A DNA stretch of 64,000 nucleotides from Aldehydirespirator sp965221185. Lineage in GTDB: Bacteria; Actinomycetota; Acidimicrobiia; Acidimicrobiales; Aldehydirespiratoraceae. The translations under genes and the position numbers were made by a program. The first letter of the stretch is position 1. The number at the start of each line of letters is the position of its first letter. The stretch is taken from positions 2,914,001 through 2,978,000 of the forward strand of contig OZ244866.1 of the NCBI GenBank assembly GCA_965221185.1, in the 5' to 3' direction. Positions 32,765 through 40,952 of the stretch are shown here, one piece after another. Below the pieces are notes generated by a model. The model was not told where the DNA came from and did no database searches. It saw only the letters and a list, made by a program, of their open reading frames with translations.

Positions 32765-33613
32765 ATGCCGTCCGAGAGGCAAGAAACCGTGTCAACCGAC
32801 GCTGAGAGCGTCGGAGCAGACCCTCGGTACTACGTCGAGAGCGTGGCGCGCGCTGCCCACGTTCTGAAGGTGATCGCGGTTCGCAACGGCCCGGTCAGTG
32901 TGGCCGGGCTGGCCAAGCACTTGGCATGGAACAAGGCCGTGGTGTATCGAATCGTGCGCACCCTGGATGCGCTCGGACTCTTGAGATCGACCGACGGCGG
33001 CTACGTACCGGGACCGGCTCTCATCACGCTGGGTCAGGCAGCCCTCGAGGCCACCGGTCTGCTGCCGGTCGCCCGCCCCCACCTTGAGACACTGTCAGAA
33101 GAATTGGGCGAAACAGTGGTCCTGACCGTATTGGACGGCCCCGACATCGTGTACATCGACTGCATCGCGGTGGAAGCCGTCTTGATGACCAGATCGACGG
33201 TCGGAGCGCATCTGCCAGCCTATTGCACCTGTTCGGGCCAGATACAGCTCGCGGGTCTGACCGACTCGGAAGTCCGCAAGCGTCTCAGCAAGGTGGACAT
33301 GGCGCATCGCGGTCCGAACACGCTGTCATCGGTGCCGGAGCTGATCCGACGGCTGGAAACGATCCGCGACGACGGATACGCGGTGAACGACCAGGAGCTC
33401 GCGGTAGGTCACCGCTCGCTGGCTGTGCCGGTCTTCTCCTACAACGGCAACGTCGCCGCGGCTCTGAGCGTCTCGGTGCCCACAGCCCGGGTATCACTCA
33501 CCGACTTGCAGCGCTTCCTGCCCACGCTGCTGACCGCCGCGGACAAGATCAGCCGGAACCTCGGAGCGCCGGCCGCCTCCAGTCTGACCGCGGCCTACGC
33601 GAGGTGCGACTGA
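32765..33613 (+). CDS. IclR-family transcriptional regulator
   Basis: A 282-residue IclR protein. The N-terminal winged helix reads VARAAHVLKVIAVRNGPVSV, AGLAKHLAWNKAVVYRIVRT and LDALGLLRSTDGGYVPGPAL. The C-terminal ligand domain has VARPHLETLSEELGETVVLT, the AVNDQELAVGHRSLAVPVFS strand and a C-terminal helix. It is convergent with the last gene of the 18-gene catabolic unit, overlapping it by 19 bp, and is the natural candidate for its regulator. A palindrome at 56963-56983 near the presumed promoter of that unit could be the binding site. Confidence 0.88.
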   Translation: MPSERQETVSTDAESVGADPRYYVESVARAAHVLKVIAVRNGPVSVAGLAKHLAWNKAVVYRIVRTLDALGLLRSTDGGYVPGPALITLGQAALEATGLLPVARPHLETLSEELGETVVLTVLDGPDIVYIDCIAVEAVLMTRSTVGAHLPAYCTCSGQIQLAGLTDSEVRKRLSKVDMAHRGPNTLSSVPELIRRLETIRDDGYAVNDQELAVGHRSLAVPVFSYNGNVAAALSVSVPTARVSLTDLQRFLPTLLTAADKISRNLGAPAASSLTAAYARCD

Positions 33614-34509
33614 AGCCAGTCAAGGCAACAGTCGGCTGCGATCCGGGTCTTGTTGCGATCGCGATAGATCTCGTGGTGGCTGGTATCCGCGATGACACGG
33701 AGACGCTTCCTGGGGGTCGGAATGGCGTTGTAGGCCGCGGTCTCCATGTCTGAGAAAGTGAAGTCGTCGTTGTCGGCCAAAACCATGAGAGTGGGAGTGT
33801 CGACCAGCCGACCGATATAGCCCATCACGTTGTACTCCATCAGCATCTCGGCCGATTGAATCGTGTTGCGATTCTGATAGCTGGGAGCCTCCGTCTCCTT
33901 CAGCATCTGGAACAGCGGGGGACTGGCGGGATACGGCCATGTGCAGAGTTCAGTCTCGGGAGTCTCCGAGGAGTGCTTCATGTAGAGGTGCTCGCCCGTG
34001 ACATAGCGGTGCCGCCGGGCGTCGAGCACGGCACGGGACAGCCGGCGGAAGCCCATGGTGCCGTGGGCGCGGCGCATCGTCTCATACCCATCGATCACCG
34101 GCACCACCGATATGACGCAGCTGACGCGGGAATCGACGGCGCCCGCGATCAAGACATGGCCTCCGCTGTACGAGATGCCCCAGACCGCGATCCGGGAGGG
34201 ATCCACGGTCTCGAGGGTCTCCACATAGGACACCGCGTTCCGGTAATCCTCGATCTGACCCCAGGGGTCGAGGTGCTGGCGCACGTCTCCGCCGCTGCCC
34301 CCGAAACCCCGATAGTCGAAGATCAGCGAGGCGAACCCGGCCTCGGCGAACGCGCTGGCGTACCTGGGCTGTACGAGCTCTTTGACGTAGCACCATCCGC
34401 CGGCCATCACCACCACCGGGTGAGGCCCGGGCTGATCGGGCTCGAACCAGAGCGCCTCAAGGGTTGTTCCCTCGCTGTCGAACGTAACTGTCTCGGCTTC
34501 CACCGTCAT
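33595..34509 (-). CDS. alpha/beta hydrolase (dienelactone hydrolase/S15-like)
   Basis: A 304-residue hydrolase. Oxyanion region HPVVVMAGGWCYVKELVQPR, FDYRGFGGSGGDVRQHL, the nucleophile elbow AVWGISYSGGHVLIAG with its serine, an aspartate in LMVLADNDDFTF and the final histidine in IADTSHHEIYRDR are all present. It should be an active esterase, thioesterase or amidase. It is the last gene of the catabolic run, 36 bp after the second SDR, and is a paralogue of the serine-less protein at 22031-22993. Confidence 0.85.
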   Translation of the reverse strand: MTVEAETVTFDSEGTTLEALWFEPDQPGPHPVVVMAGGWCYVKELVQPRYASAFAEAGFASLIFDYRGFGGSGGDVRQHLDPWGQIEDYRNAVSYVETLETVDPSRIAVWGISYSGGHVLIAGAVDSRVSCVISVVPVIDGYETMRRAHGTMGFRRLSRAVLDARRHRYVTGEHLYMKHSSETPETELCTWPYPASPPLFQMLKETEAPSYQNRNTIQSAEMLMEYNVMGYIGRLVDTPTLMVLADNDDFTFSDMETAAYNAIPTPRKRLRVIADTSHHEIYRDRNKTRIAADCCLDWLQSHLA

Positions 34510-34545
34510 TCCTCCTCCTCGCCGCCCAAGGTCGACGCCTGCCGG

Positions 34546-35289
34546 CTAGGCGGTCAACCAGCCTCCGTCCACCGCCAGGATCGCTCCCGTGATGTAGGAG
34601 GCATCGTCGGAAAGCAAGAACACGACCGCGGCCGCCTGCTCCTCGGGAGTCGCGAATCGTCGCATCGGGACGCTGGCCAGCAGCCGGGCCGCTCGGTCCT
34701 GATCGGCCCGGAGGTCCTCGTTCATCCGGGTCTCGGTGACTCCCGGAGCGATGGCGTTGACCCGCACCCCGTGGGATGCGAGCTCTAGCGCCATGGCCTT
34801 CGTGAGCATGGCCAGAGCAGTCTTGGACACGGTGTAGGCCGCGTGGGCCGGCGCGGCGGTGAACGACTCGATGGAGCAGACGTTGACGATCGAGCCGCCC
34901 CGCCCGAGCGACACGCGGCGGGACGCGAAGTTCCGGCTCAGCCTGAAGGGGGCCCTGACGTTGATGTCCATCGTGTCGGTCCAGTCCGGCATGGTGTGTT
35001 CGAGGATCGGCGCCCGGCGCAGGACGCCGGCCGCGTTGACCAGCACGTCCGCGTCGGGCGTGCGCAGGGGCAGCGAGGCGATCTCGTCGTCTCGGACGTC
35101 GCCGGCCACGGTCTCGACCTGCGTCTGGCGCTGGTACAGGTCGCGAAGGCGGGCCTCGTCGCGGTCCACGGCGATGACGCTGGCCCCGCCGGCTGCCAGG
35201 CGGGCGACCACCGCGGCGCCTATGCCGGACCCGGCCCCGGTCACGATCGCCCGCTTGCCGGCGAGGCTGGAGGGGGTTCCCGCCGTCAT
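34546..35289 (-). CDS. short-chain dehydrogenase/reductase
   Basis: A 247-residue SDR: TGAGSGIGAAV near residue 18, NAAG near 84, catalytic Ser in NVCSIESFTA and Y-x3-K in AYTVSKTALAML, ending in ITGAILAVDGGWLT. The ATG at 35289 overlaps the stop of the preceding SDR by 4 bp. The SDRs close the catabolic operon and probably interconvert hydroxy and keto groups of the opened carbon chain. Confidence 0.87.
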   Translation of the reverse strand: MTAGTPSSLAGKRAIVTGAGSGIGAAVVARLAAGGASVIAVDRDEARLRDLYQRQTQVETVAGDVRDDEIASLPLRTPDADVLVNAAGVLRRAPILEHTMPDWTDTMDINVRAPFRLSRNFASRRVSLGRGGSIVNVCSIESFTAAPAHAAYTVSKTALAMLTKAMALELASHGVRVNAIAPGVTETRMNEDLRADQDRAARLLASVPMRRFATPEEQAAAVVFLLSDDASYITGAILAVDGGWLTA

Positions 35290-36020
35290 GGCAGGCGATA
35301 ACCGCCGTCGACGTAGAGGATCTCGCCGGTTATGTAGCGGGCAGCGTCCGAGAGAAGGAAGACAGCGGCGTCGCCGACCTCGCTGGGCGAGCCGTAGCGG
35401 TTGCCCAGCGGGATGCGGGCCTCCGTCTCGGACCGGTCGTCCTCGCTCATGCCGGTGTTGATAGCTCCCGGCCCCACCGCGACGCAGCGGATGCCGAGCC
35501 CGCTCAGATCGAGCGCCATGGCCCGGGTGAGGCCGAGCAGCGCTCCCTTCGTGGCCGCGTAGACCGCCTGCGGGGGATCGAGCCAGCCGACGTCGGACTC
35601 GACCGAGCACAGGTTGAGGATCACCGCGCTTTGCTCGTTGTGCACCCAGTGCTGAGCGAACCTCTGGCAGAACCGGAAGGGCGCGGTCACGTTGACATCG
35701 AACATGGCGTCGAAGTCGTCGTCGGACTGCTCCCAGCAGGGCGCCGACCGATGGGCGCCGGCGTTGTTGACCAGGGCGTCGACCCGTCCGAAGCGGTCGA
35801 GCGCGCCGGCCAGCGCGGTTTGGGGCCCATCGGTTGAGGTGACGTCGGCCTCCACCGCCAGGAACGACCCCGGATCGAGGCCTCGGGGCGCGATGGGGCG
35901 CCGCGACACCCCGACCACGCTCGCGCCGGCCTCGACGACCGCGGCGGCGATCCCGGCACCGATCCCCTGGCTGGTCCCGGTCACCACCACCACGTGGCCG
36001 CTCAGGGGACCCGGGTTCAC
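35286..36020 (-). CDS. short-chain dehydrogenase/reductase
   Basis: A 244-residue SDR with TGTSQGIGAGIA near residue 14, NNAG near 87, the catalytic Ser in NLCSVESDVG and Y-x3-K in VYAATKGALLGL, ending GEILYVDGGYRLP. It starts at GTG 36020, one base into the E2 stop codon. It is about as different from the next SDR as typical paralogues, so the two probably act on different intermediates. Confidence 0.87.
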   Translation of the reverse strand: MNPGPLSGHVVVVTGTSQGIGAGIAAAVVEAGASVVGVSRRPIAPRGLDPGSFLAVEADVTSTDGPQTALAGALDRFGRVDALVNNAGAHRSAPCWEQSDDDFDAMFDVNVTAPFRFCQRFAQHWVHNEQSAVILNLCSVESDVGWLDPPQAVYAATKGALLGLTRAMALDLSGLGIRCVAVGPGAINTGMSEDDRSETEARIPLGNRYGSPSEVGDAAVFLLSDAARYITGEILYVDGGYRLP

Positions 36021-37180
36021 TAGCCGCTTCCGTGGGAGTCGTTGACCGCTCCGGACAGCCCCGCCAAGAACCGGGCTGCGTCGGCGCCGTCGACGGCCCG
36101 GTGGTCAGACACCAGCGTCATGGTGATCAGCTTGGCGCCGGGATCGGTCCGCAGCCGACCCACTCCCAGGACCGCCACCTGGGGCGGGACGATCATTGGC
36201 GCCACCGCGCTCGCGCCCAGAGCTCCCAGGTTCGACACGGTGAAGGTGCCGCCGACCAGATCGTCGGGGGCCAGTCGCCTGCTCCGGGCCCGCTCGACGA
36301 GGTTCTGGCGGGAGCGCACCAACTCCTCGGGGGCGAGCGAGTCGACGCGGCGGATAACGGGGGCCACGACCCCGTCGGGCCCGTCCACTGCGATGTTGAT
36401 GTTGATGTCGGCGAACTCGATCCGCCTGCCGCCGTCGTACCACGAATTGAACATCCGATGGCAGCTCAGAGTCGCGGCCGCGGCCGCGATCATCAGGTCG
36501 GTGAGGGTGGCCTCGGGAGTCGAAGAGCGGATGCGATCCAGGGCGCGGCAGGCTGCGGTCACGTCCATGTCGTTGAAGACGGGGAATTGCGGCACGGCCG
36601 CGGAGACGGCCATCGCCCTGGCCACGGCCGAGCGGTGCTTGGTGGGTTCGATGATCTTGTGGGATCCGCCGACCAGATCCGGATCGACCGGCGGCGGCGC
36701 GCCGGGTCGCGACCCGGAGCGCCGAGCCGGAGGCAGGCCGGCCAGATAACCGTGCCGCAAGTTGATACGCGGACCGATGGTGCCGTCGCGATCAGAGTCG
36801 GGCAGGGCGGCCGCGGATGAGTTGTGCGCCTCGGCCGCGGCGCCCGCGACCGTCGAGGAGGCCGATTCGGGGTCGCCGTCGCCGGGTCTGGAGCCGTCCT
36901 CGCTGGAGCGGACGAGCAGCGCGGCCGGGTCGTATTGCTCTCCGATGTCGGCAATCAGGCCGATGACGGCGCCGGGAAGCACAACCTCGCCCGCTGCGGC
37001 CAACTGCTTGGCCAGGACTCCGGCCGAGGTTGCCTCCACATCCAGGGTGGCCTTATCGGTCTCGACTTCGAGCAGGGGATCCCCGGAGACCACCTCGCCC
37101 CCCTCGGCGACGACCCACTCGACGACCCTGACCTCGTCGTCGGCGCCGAGAGCGATCTTGGGCATGCGGAACTCGCGCAT
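36020..37180 (-). CDS. 2-oxoacid dehydrogenase E2 (dihydrolipoamide acyltransferase)
   Basis: A 386-residue E2. The N-terminal lipoyl domain has the lipoylation loop EVETDKATLDVEA (lysine near residue 43). The C-terminal catalytic domain has the HRAVDGADAARFLAGL active-site motif. The linker shows no clear peripheral-subunit (E3-binding) domain, as in some acetoin dehydrogenase E2s. No E3 (lipoamide dehydrogenase) gene is in the unit, so a housekeeping E3 must serve. It transfers an acyl group to CoA. Confidence 0.9.
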   Translation of the reverse strand: MREFRMPKIALGADDEVRVVEWVVAEGGEVVSGDPLLEVETDKATLDVEATSAGVLAKQLAAAGEVVLPGAVIGLIADIGEQYDPAALLVRSSEDGSRPGDGDPESASSTVAGAAAEAHNSSAAALPDSDRDGTIGPRINLRHGYLAGLPPARRSGSRPGAPPPVDPDLVGGSHKIIEPTKHRSAVARAMAVSAAVPQFPVFNDMDVTAACRALDRIRSSTPEATLTDLMIAAAAATLSCHRMFNSWYDGGRRIEFADININIAVDGPDGVVAPVIRRVDSLAPEELVRSRQNLVERARSRRLAPDDLVGGTFTVSNLGALGASAVAPMIVPPQVAVLGVGRLRTDPGAKLITMTLVSDHRAVDGADAARFLAGLSGAVNDSHGSG

Positions 37181-38179
37181 CTAGTCCTCGGCCCAGCCCA
37201 TGACCTGGCGCACCGCCACCTCGACCGACTGTTCCGTCGGGTAGACCTGCGACTCGAGCCGGGCCGCGTAGGGAACGGGCACCGGCTTGGCGCTCACGGT
37301 CAGCACCGGCGCAGCCAGCACATCCCACGCCTCACATGTGGCGATGGAGGCGATCGTCGGCCCGACTCCGAAGAAGGGGCTGTCGTCGGCCAGGCACACC
37401 ACCCGTCCGGTTGATCGGGCCGCGGCCGCTATTGCGCCCACATCGAGGGGGGCCAGCGAGACCAGGTCGATCACCTGCACGGCCAGGCCGTCCTGGCTTA
37501 GCCGGTCGGCGGCCCGCGACGCGATGCCGGTGCCCGCTCCATAGGCCAGGACAGTGGCATCGGTTCCCGCCCTGACCCTGCGGGCGCCCACGTTGGGATC
37601 GACCGACCGCCTCAGGGGCCCCTTGGTGCGGTAGATGCGCAGATCCTCGCACACCACCACCGGGTCCTGCTGCCTGAGGGCCCAGCGGATGCAGTCGTAT
37701 GCGGACTGGGCGTCAGACGGGGCAAGCACGGCCATCCCGGGCGTGGCCGCCAACAGGGCGTGCAACGACTGGGAATGCTGGGCCGCGAACGATCCCAGCG
37801 GACCCTGCCCGACCCTCACCACCAGCGGCACCCGGACCTGGCCCGACGACATGTACCGCATCTTGGCCGCGTTGTTCAGCAGCTGGTCCAAGCCCAGGTA
37901 CAGGAAGCCCGCGAAGTCGACCTCCACCACCGGGCGCAGGCCGGCCAGAGCCGCGCCAACGCCGCAGCCCATGGTGGCAGACTCGGAAATGGGCGTGTTG
38001 AGAACACGATCGGGGCCGAACGCCTCGGCCAGGCCCTTGGTCGCCCCGAACGGGAATCCGGCCACGATGTCCTGGCCGAGAAGCACGATCGTGTCGTCCC
38101 CGGCCATCGCGTCCCGCTGGGCCGCACAGACGGCCTCGATGAACGTCACCTCCTCGACCAGCGACGCGGTGGCGGTCAT
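37181..38179 (-). CDS. 2-oxoacid/acetoin dehydrogenase E1 beta subunit
   Basis: About 332 residues from ATG 38179. The transketolase-type pyrimidine domain has LLGQDIVAGFPFGATKGLAE, RVLNTPISESATMGCGVGAA and VEVDFAGFLYLGLDQLLNNA. The C-terminal transketolase domain is complete. It overlaps the E1alpha stop by 4 bp and abuts the E2 start. It pairs with E1alpha to decarboxylate a 2-oxo acid or cleave an alpha-diketone or acetoin-like compound. Confidence 0.9.
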   Translation of the reverse strand: MTATASLVEEVTFIEAVCAAQRDAMAGDDTIVLLGQDIVAGFPFGATKGLAEAFGPDRVLNTPISESATMGCGVGAALAGLRPVVEVDFAGFLYLGLDQLLNNAAKMRYMSSGQVRVPLVVRVGQGPLGSFAAQHSQSLHALLAATPGMAVLAPSDAQSAYDCIRWALRQQDPVVVCEDLRIYRTKGPLRRSVDPNVGARRVRAGTDATVLAYGAGTGIASRAADRLSQDGLAVQVIDLVSLAPLDVGAIAAAARSTGRVVCLADDSPFFGVGPTIASIATCEAWDVLAAPVLTVSAKPVPVPYAARLESQVYPTEQSVEVAVRQVMGWAED

Positions 38180-39147
38180 CCCCACACGTCCCGATGGAGG
38201 GCGAGGTCGTCGGGCTCGGCGGAGCTGCGGGCGAACGCCAGCGCCTGCTCCACCCTGGCGTCGACTCGCCGCGAGATCTGATCGGCCATTGCCGGCGACA
38301 GCTCAGCCCGATCGGCCAGGAGCGCTATGGGATCGCGCCGGCGCCACGCGTCGACCTCCTCCTTCACCCGGTAGAGCCCGTGGGGGGGGTCCCCCCGGGA
38401 ATGGCCCATGAACCGGTAGGTCAGAGCCTCGAGGACGGCCGGCTGGCCTGCACGGGCGTGCTCGACGGCGCGCCTGGCGGTGTCGTACACCTCAAGGACG
38501 TCCTGGCCGTCGACGATGTAGGCGCTGATGCCGAAGGCACGGGCCCGTGCCGCGACACCCGGGCCGGCGGTGGACTCGCTGGCCGGCATGGTGATGGCGT
38601 AGGAGTTGTTCTCGCACACGAACACCACCGGAAGGGACCACAGCGCAGCGAGGTTGAAGCTTTCGTAGAGGACGCCCTGGTTGACGCCGCCATCGCCGAA
38701 GAAGGCCACGCACACCTCCCCGGTGCCCTTGAGCTTGGAGGCGAGGGCCACGCCAGTCGCGATGGGAACCGCGCTGCCGACCACGGCCATCGTGCCCAGG
38801 AATCCGTGGTCGATGTCGGTGACGTGCATAGAGCCGCCCTTGCCTCCCGAGGACCCGCCGGCCCGGCCGCACAGCTCGGCCATCAGCGACTCCAGCGGAA
38901 CGCCCCGGGCTATGGCGTGACCGTGGCCCCGGTGGTGGCTGATCACCTTGTCGCGATCCTCGAGGGCGCCGATCACTCCCGCGGCCACCGCCTCCTGGCC
39001 GATCGACACGTGCACGGTGCCGCTGATGTCGCCCTCCTCGTAGACGCGGTAGGCGCACTCCTCGAACCGGCGGATCAGCGCCATGGTCTCATAGAGCTCA
39101 AGCGCGACGGCGGGGTCCGCCAGCAGACCGTCGAGCGTCGCGGTCAC
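38176..39147 (-). CDS. 2-oxoacid/acetoin dehydrogenase E1 alpha subunit
   Basis: A 323-residue TPP-dependent E1alpha. The TPP motif starts FFGDGGVNQG and ends VFVCENN with normal spacing. SMHVTDIDHGFLGTMAVVGS is near residue 120 and RFMGHSRGDPP near 245. The length and short N-terminus are closer to acetoin dehydrogenase AcoA than to PDH. The GTG start at 39147 overlaps the HyuB stop as GTGA, linking carbon-chain decarboxylation to the lactam-opening enzymes. Confidence 0.9.
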   Translation of the reverse strand: MTATLDGLLADPAVALELYETMALIRRFEECAYRVYEEGDISGTVHVSIGQEAVAAGVIGALEDRDKVISHHRGHGHAIARGVPLESLMAELCGRAGGSSGGKGGSMHVTDIDHGFLGTMAVVGSAVPIATGVALASKLKGTGEVCVAFFGDGGVNQGVLYESFNLAALWSLPVVFVCENNSYAITMPASESTAGPGVAARARAFGISAYIVDGQDVLEVYDTARRAVEHARAGQPAVLEALTYRFMGHSRGDPPHGLYRVKEEVDAWRRRDPIALLADRAELSPAMADQISRRVDARVEQALAFARSSAEPDDLALHRDVWG

Positions 39148-40952
39148 GCGGCGTCACCGTTCCCGGCGCGAGCGCGGCCCGAGCGCAGCTCCGCGGTAGC
39201 GGCCTCGTTCACCGACCCGTCGTCGCCGATCACCACGAGGTAATCGTCGAGGGCAGACCGCGCGCTGATGTAACCCAGGCTGCAGTCGCGTTCCACTAGG
39301 CGGGGGTCGCGCTGGCCGGGGTCTCCCCAGCCGCCTCCCCCGGCCGTTAACTGGGTCACGACCTCCTCGGATCTCAAGTCGACACCCACGGCCTTGGAGC
39401 CGAACTCCGGCGCAGCCTCCCGCAGACTCACCCCGTCGCTGGAGATGAAGAACCCCGCCGCCGCGCCTTCGCCTCCCCCGGAGAGGCCCCAGGGCGGCAC
39501 CCGCACCCGGTTGGCGACGATCGAGATCTTGGCGTCGTGCCCAAGGACCCGATGGTCACGGCGGATGCCGAGCCCGCCCCGGTACTGTCCGGCGCCGCCG
39601 CTGTCGGTCCTCAGCTCGTAGCGCTCCACCCGGACCGGGAACCGGCGCTCCACCACCTCGACGGGCACGTTCCACGTGTTGCCCACGATCGACCAGATGG
39701 CCGACAGGCCGTCGCGCTCGGCGTTGCCGCCCCAGCCGCCCTCGGGGTACTCGTAGATCACATAGCGCTCGCCTCGCTGCGGGTCGGTGCCGCTGATGAT
39801 CATGTTGTTGGACGAACCGTGGTCGCAGGCCATGGTGCGGGTCCCCTCGACCTGCGAGAGCGCCCGGAACACCGTGTTGTGGACGATGCAGGTCGTCTCG
39901 TTCCCGCCGGTGCAGGCCCCCGGGAACACGGGATTCACGATGCTTCCCTCGGGGGCGATGATCTTGATGGGCCGGTAGCACCCCGCATTCGGTTCGATGT
40001 CGGGGTCGGTGGCGGCCTGAAAGACCATGTACACGCCCGAATAGGTGTAGCCCAGCACCGAGTTGAGGGGCCCCTCCACCTGCGGGGAGCTACCGGCGAA
40101 GTCGATCTCCACACTGTCGCCGGAGATGCGCACCGCCACCCTGACCTCCCGGGGCTCGTCGGTGATGCCGTCGTTGTCCACGAAGTCCGACGCCACGTAC
40201 GTCCCGTCCGGGAGGGCCGCTATGGCGCTTCGCATGCGCTGCTCCGACTGGTCGAGGAGCATGGTCATAGCGGCGCTGAGGACCTCTGTGCCGTACCGGT
40301 CGACAAGGTCCTCGACGCGCCGGATGGCGGTCCGGTTGGCCGAGATCTGGCTCTGGAAGTCCACGCGCATCTGGGACGGGAGGCGGCAGTTGCCCACGAT
40401 GAACTCGACGAGGGGCTCGTTCACGACGCCCGCCTCGACGAGCTTGATGGGGCTGATCCTCAGGCCCTCCTGATAGTTCTCCGTGGCCTCGGCATAGAAG
40501 CTGCCGGGAACGGTTCCCCCCACGTCGAGGTGGTGGGCCCGGTTGGCGGCCCATCCCACGATGCGGCCCCCGCAGAAGATCGGCGCCACCAAGGTGACGT
40601 CGTTGAGGTGCGTCCCGCCCAGGTAGGGGTCATTGAGGACGACCATGTCGCCGGGCCCGAGCCGCTCGCCTGAGAAGGCGTCGGTGGCGGCCTTCACCGA
40701 GAACGACAGCGACCCCAGATGAATGGGCAGGAACTCCCCGTGCGAGACGATCTGGCCCTCGGGATCGAACACCGCGCACGAGTAGTCGTTGCCCTCGTTG
40801 AATATCGGCGAGCAGGAGGTCTTGCGGAGGGTGACCCCCATCTCTCGAGCGGTCGAGGCCAAAGCGTGGCCAATGACCTGCAGGGTGATCGGATCGTGGT
40901 CTGTGCTTCGGGCGAGCTCGGACTTGGTGATGCGCTGGGTGCTCGAAGTCAT
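39144..40952 (-). CDS. hyuB: hydantoinase/oxoprolinase B subunit
   Basis: About 602 residues from ATG 40952, overlapping the HyuA stop by 4 bp. Family blocks include ITLQVIGHALASTAREMGVT, CSPIFNEGNDYSCAVFDPEG, PGDMVVLNDPYLGGTHLNDV and a glycine-rich C-terminal block ending TQLTAGGGGWGDP. HyuA/HyuB (and acetophenone- or caprolactam-type relatives) hydrolyse cyclic amides with ATP. This form has no fused A domain. With HyuA it would open a hydantoin, lactam or oxoproline-like ring made by the upstream Mo hydroxylase. Confidence 0.92.
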   Translation of the reverse strand: MTSSTQRITKSELARSTDHDPITLQVIGHALASTAREMGVTLRKTSCSPIFNEGNDYSCAVFDPEGQIVSHGEFLPIHLGSLSFSVKAATDAFSGERLGPGDMVVLNDPYLGGTHLNDVTLVAPIFCGGRIVGWAANRAHHLDVGGTVPGSFYAEATENYQEGLRISPIKLVEAGVVNEPLVEFIVGNCRLPSQMRVDFQSQISANRTAIRRVEDLVDRYGTEVLSAAMTMLLDQSEQRMRSAIAALPDGTYVASDFVDNDGITDEPREVRVAVRISGDSVEIDFAGSSPQVEGPLNSVLGYTYSGVYMVFQAATDPDIEPNAGCYRPIKIIAPEGSIVNPVFPGACTGGNETTCIVHNTVFRALSQVEGTRTMACDHGSSNNMIISGTDPQRGERYVIYEYPEGGWGGNAERDGLSAIWSIVGNTWNVPVEVVERRFPVRVERYELRTDSGGAGQYRGGLGIRRDHRVLGHDAKISIVANRVRVPPWGLSGGGEGAAAGFFISSDGVSLREAAPEFGSKAVGVDLRSEEVVTQLTAGGGGWGDPGQRDPRLVERDCSLGYISARSALDDYLVVIGDDGSVNEAATAELRSGRARAGNGDAA